Part shown: positions 13,988 to 15,550 of the stretch, piece after piece
How positions within the stretch are numbered: position 1 is the stretch's first letter
Layout: each line of letters begins with the position of its first letter
Assembly (NCBI GenBank): GCA_002427815.1
Contig: DIZF01000008.1
Coordinates: 38,668 to 54,217 of the forward strand
Origin: Ramlibacter tataouinensis
Lineage (GTDB): Bacteria > Pseudomonadota > Gammaproteobacteria > Burkholderiales > Burkholderiaceae_C
Direction of reading: 5' to 3'
Length of the DNA stretch: 15,550 nt
Notes under the pieces: model-generated
Seen by the model: the letters and a program-made list of their open reading frames with translations, nothing else
Told to the model about the DNA's origin: nothing
The model's database searches: none
Translations under genes and position numbers: made by a program

Positions 13988-15550
13988 GTGCAGCTCTCCT
14001 TGGCAAGGTCCTGTCTTCCGCGCTCCGCCGCAGCGGCCTCTCGCGTGCGCTTGTCGGCCAGCGCGAGCAGCACCTTCTCCGGCGTTACCGGGAGCGACGT
14101 GATCCAGACGCCGATCGCGTCGTGGATTGCGGCCACGATCGAAGGCGGCGACGCGACGATTGCCCCTTCGGATGCTTCCTTCGCGCCGAAGGGCCCGTCG
14201 GGGTCGTCGGTGATGATGTGCTCGACCCGGATGTTGGGTGCCTCGGTCGCCAGCGGCATCCGGTAGTCGACGAAATCGGGGTTCAGCGTTCGTCCCTGGT
14301 CCATTCGGAACTCCTCGTACAGCGCCTGGCCCAGTCCCTGCACCGCCGCGCCCTCGATCTGGGACTCGACGTTGACCGGGTGCAGAGGCCGCCCGCAATC
14401 GTGCGCGATCAGGAAATCGGTGGCCTTGACGATACCCGTCTCGAGGTCGACCTCGACTTCGGTCAACTGGGCGGTGAAGCTGTAGCTGACATCCGAGTTG
14501 CCCGAGCCGCGCTCGAAGTCGTGCTCGCCGAGTTCGTTCTCGGAGTACCCGGTGCCCACGATCACGCGACCCGAATCCGAATAGCATGCAGCCTGCGCCA
14601 GCTTGCGAAACGGCATCCTGAGCCGGGCGTCGTCACGGGAAGTGACCTCGCCGCTCCTGAACTTGATCCCTTCGGCCGGCACCTTCCAGACTGGCGCCAG
14701 GAAATCCGCCAACTGGCGCCTGACCTCACGCGCCGCTTTTTGCGCCGCCTGCCCGGCGAGGATGGTGACGCGGCTGCCGTAGCTGCCCGGGTCGCAAGGC
14801 GTCATGGCGGTATCAACGCGCCGGACCGCGACGTCCTCGAGTCCGACGCCGAGCTCCTCCGCGATGATCATCGCGAGCACGGTATCCGAGCCCTGGCCGC
14901 AGTCTGTTGCGCCGGTCAGGTAGTTCAGCGTGCCGTCCTCGCACAACCGCACGACCGCGGCGCAGGCCTGGTGACCTCGCTGGCGGGCGCCGCCGCCGAA
15001 CGTCGCACCGGCGATGCCGACGCCGCGGGCGATGGTCCCCTGCACCTTGGGCCGCGCGTGGCGCTCGCGCCAGGCCGGGCTCGCGCCCACCGTCTCGAGC
15101 GCCTGCCGGATGCCGCAGGTCTTGATGTGGACGCCGTTGACGGTGGTGTGCGGCGCGTCGATCGCGTTCGTCAGCCGCACCTGGAGCGGATCGATGCCCA
15201 GTTCCTCAGCCATCATCTCCATCAGGATCTCGGCCGCGAAGCGGGTGTGGGTCGCGCCGTGGCCGCGCATCGCGGCGCCGGGCGGATGATTGGTGAAGAT
15301 GCGGTAGGCGTCGTATTTGAAGTTCGGAATGCGGTACGGCAGCGTCGTGTAGGCGCCGCTCAGGTACAGGGTCAGCGGACCGATCACGGTGTACGCGCCG
15401 CCTTCGGCGTAGGCGACGCTGCGCAGCGCGGTGATCGTTCCGTCCCGCTTCATGCCCATCTTCGAGACGATCGTGAAGTTGTGGCGCCGGCGGCAGGTGG
15501 TGAAGACCTCCTCCATCGAGTACTGGAATTTCACCGGACGGCCCAGCCGC
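13984..15550 (-). CDS. Xanthine dehydrogenase family molybdopterin-binding subunit (5' end outside window)
   Basis: This is the C-terminal 521 or so residues of the large Mo-cofactor subunit of a molybdenum hydroxylase. The family hydroxylates heterocycles or aldehydes; one branch (4-hydroxybenzoyl-CoA reductase) removes ring hydroxyls from aryl-CoA. The frame runs off the window. The first visible residues, RLGRPVKFQYSMEE, match the family's GRPVK...EE stretch, so the gene begins upstream and the GTG at 15534 is not the start. Other motifs are NHPPGAAMRGHG (RGHG near 15256-15267), GATDCGQGSDTVLAMI, HDCGRPLHPVNVESQIEGA, and GAKEASEG with the conserved active-site Glu at codon 14167-14169. The PPGAAMRGHG form recalls aryl-CoA or nicotinate-type members (from memory). 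FAD and 2Fe-2S subunits are not visible and may lie upstream. Its stop overlaps the ACAD start by four bases. Confidence 0.92.
   Translation of the reverse strand, partial: RLGRPVKFQYSMEEVFTTCRRRHNFTIVSKMGMKRDGTITALRSVAYAEGGAYTVIGPLTLYLSGAYTTLPYRIPNFKYDAYRIFTNHPPGAAMRGHGATHTRFAAEILMEMMAEELGIDPLQVRLTNAIDAPHTTVNGVHIKTCGIRQALETVGASPAWRERHARPKVQGTIARGVGIAGATFGGGARQRGHQACAAVVRLCEDGTLNYLTGATDCGQGSDTVLAMIIAEELGVGLEDVAVRRVDTAMTPCDPGSYGSRVTILAGQAAQKAAREVRRQLADFLAPVWKVPAEGIKFRSGEVTSRDDARLRMPFRKLAQAACYSDSGRVIVGTGYSENELGEHDFERGSGNSDVSYSFTAQLTEVEVDLETGIVKATDFLIAHDCGRPLHPVNVESQIEGAAVQGLGQALYEEFRMDQGRTLNPDFVDYRMPLATEAPNIRVEHIITDDPDGPFGAKEASEGAIVASPPSIVAAIHDAIGVWITSLPVTPEKVLLALADKRTREAAAAERGRQDLAKESCT
13996..14001 (-). 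promoter_or_regulatory. Ribosome binding site deciding the start of the second ACAD
   Basis: AAGGAG on the minus strand lies eight bases before ATG 13987, inside the end of the hydroxylase gene. The frame is open upstream to 14587, but that part is an Arg-rich shadow of the hydroxylase gene. Confidence 0.8.

Noticed and set aside
12839..14266. A 475-codon plus-strand frame opposite the second ACAD
   Set aside because: Antisense shadow, Arg/His/Gln-rich, no motif.
1..15550. tRNA, rRNA, CRISPR arrays, transposases, toxin-antitoxin pairs or phage genes
   Set aside because: Looked for on both strands; none seen.

Overview
The window looks like a stretch of a high-GC betaproteobacterial chromosome, most likely Burkholderiales (Bordetella/Achromobacter/Cupriavidus/Variovorax type). 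The basis is two Bug-type (TctC) periplasmic receptors, each embedded in a small catabolic cluster with its own regulator type, which is a hallmark of that order. No rRNA, tRNA, CRISPR array, phage gene or intact insertion sequence was recognised.

Layout. (1) Positions 1-3895, plus strand: the 3' part of an IlvD/Edd-family dehydratase (probably acting on a sugar acid), a Bug receptor and a LacI-family regulator, in an apparent operon for uptake and breakdown of a sugar-acid-like compound. (2) Positions 3896-4528: tandem stem-loops and a small stand-alone periplasmic cytochrome c, followed by a strong hairpin. (3) Positions 4529-5031: about 500 bases without a supported gene. (4) Positions 5032-9955, minus strand: a five-gene cluster transcribed right to left, acyl-CoA dehydrogenase, MaoC-like protein, CaiB/BaiF CoA-transferase, SDR oxidoreductase and Bug receptor. 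An IclR-family regulator (10080-10871) is divergent from it, and palindromes lie in the shared promoter region. (5) Positions 10872-11285: about 410 bases without a supported gene, ending in a likely terminator for the next operon. (6) Positions 11286-15550, minus strand: the 3' part of a molybdopterin-binding hydroxylase subunit, a second acyl-CoA dehydrogenase and an AMP-forming acyl-CoA ligase, tightly coupled.

How the genes work together (inference). Cluster 4 contains, as protein families, activation of an acid to its CoA thioester (CaiB), dehydrogenation (ACAD), hydration (MaoC) and 3-hydroxyacyl oxidation (SDR), plus a receptor to capture the acid and an IclR sensor. Only the thiolytic step and the membrane part of the transporter are absent. 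Cluster 6 pairs CoA ligation with an acyl-CoA dehydrogenase and a molybdenum hydroxylase, as expected for an aromatic, alicyclic or heterocyclic carboxylic acid. Neither substrate can be read from the sequence. Two enzymes carry unusual active sites: the MaoC-like protein lacks the usual hydratase motif, and the second ACAD lacks Glu at both known catalytic-base positions. Sampled base composition differs between blocks, which fits a mosaic assembled from separately acquired catabolic modules.
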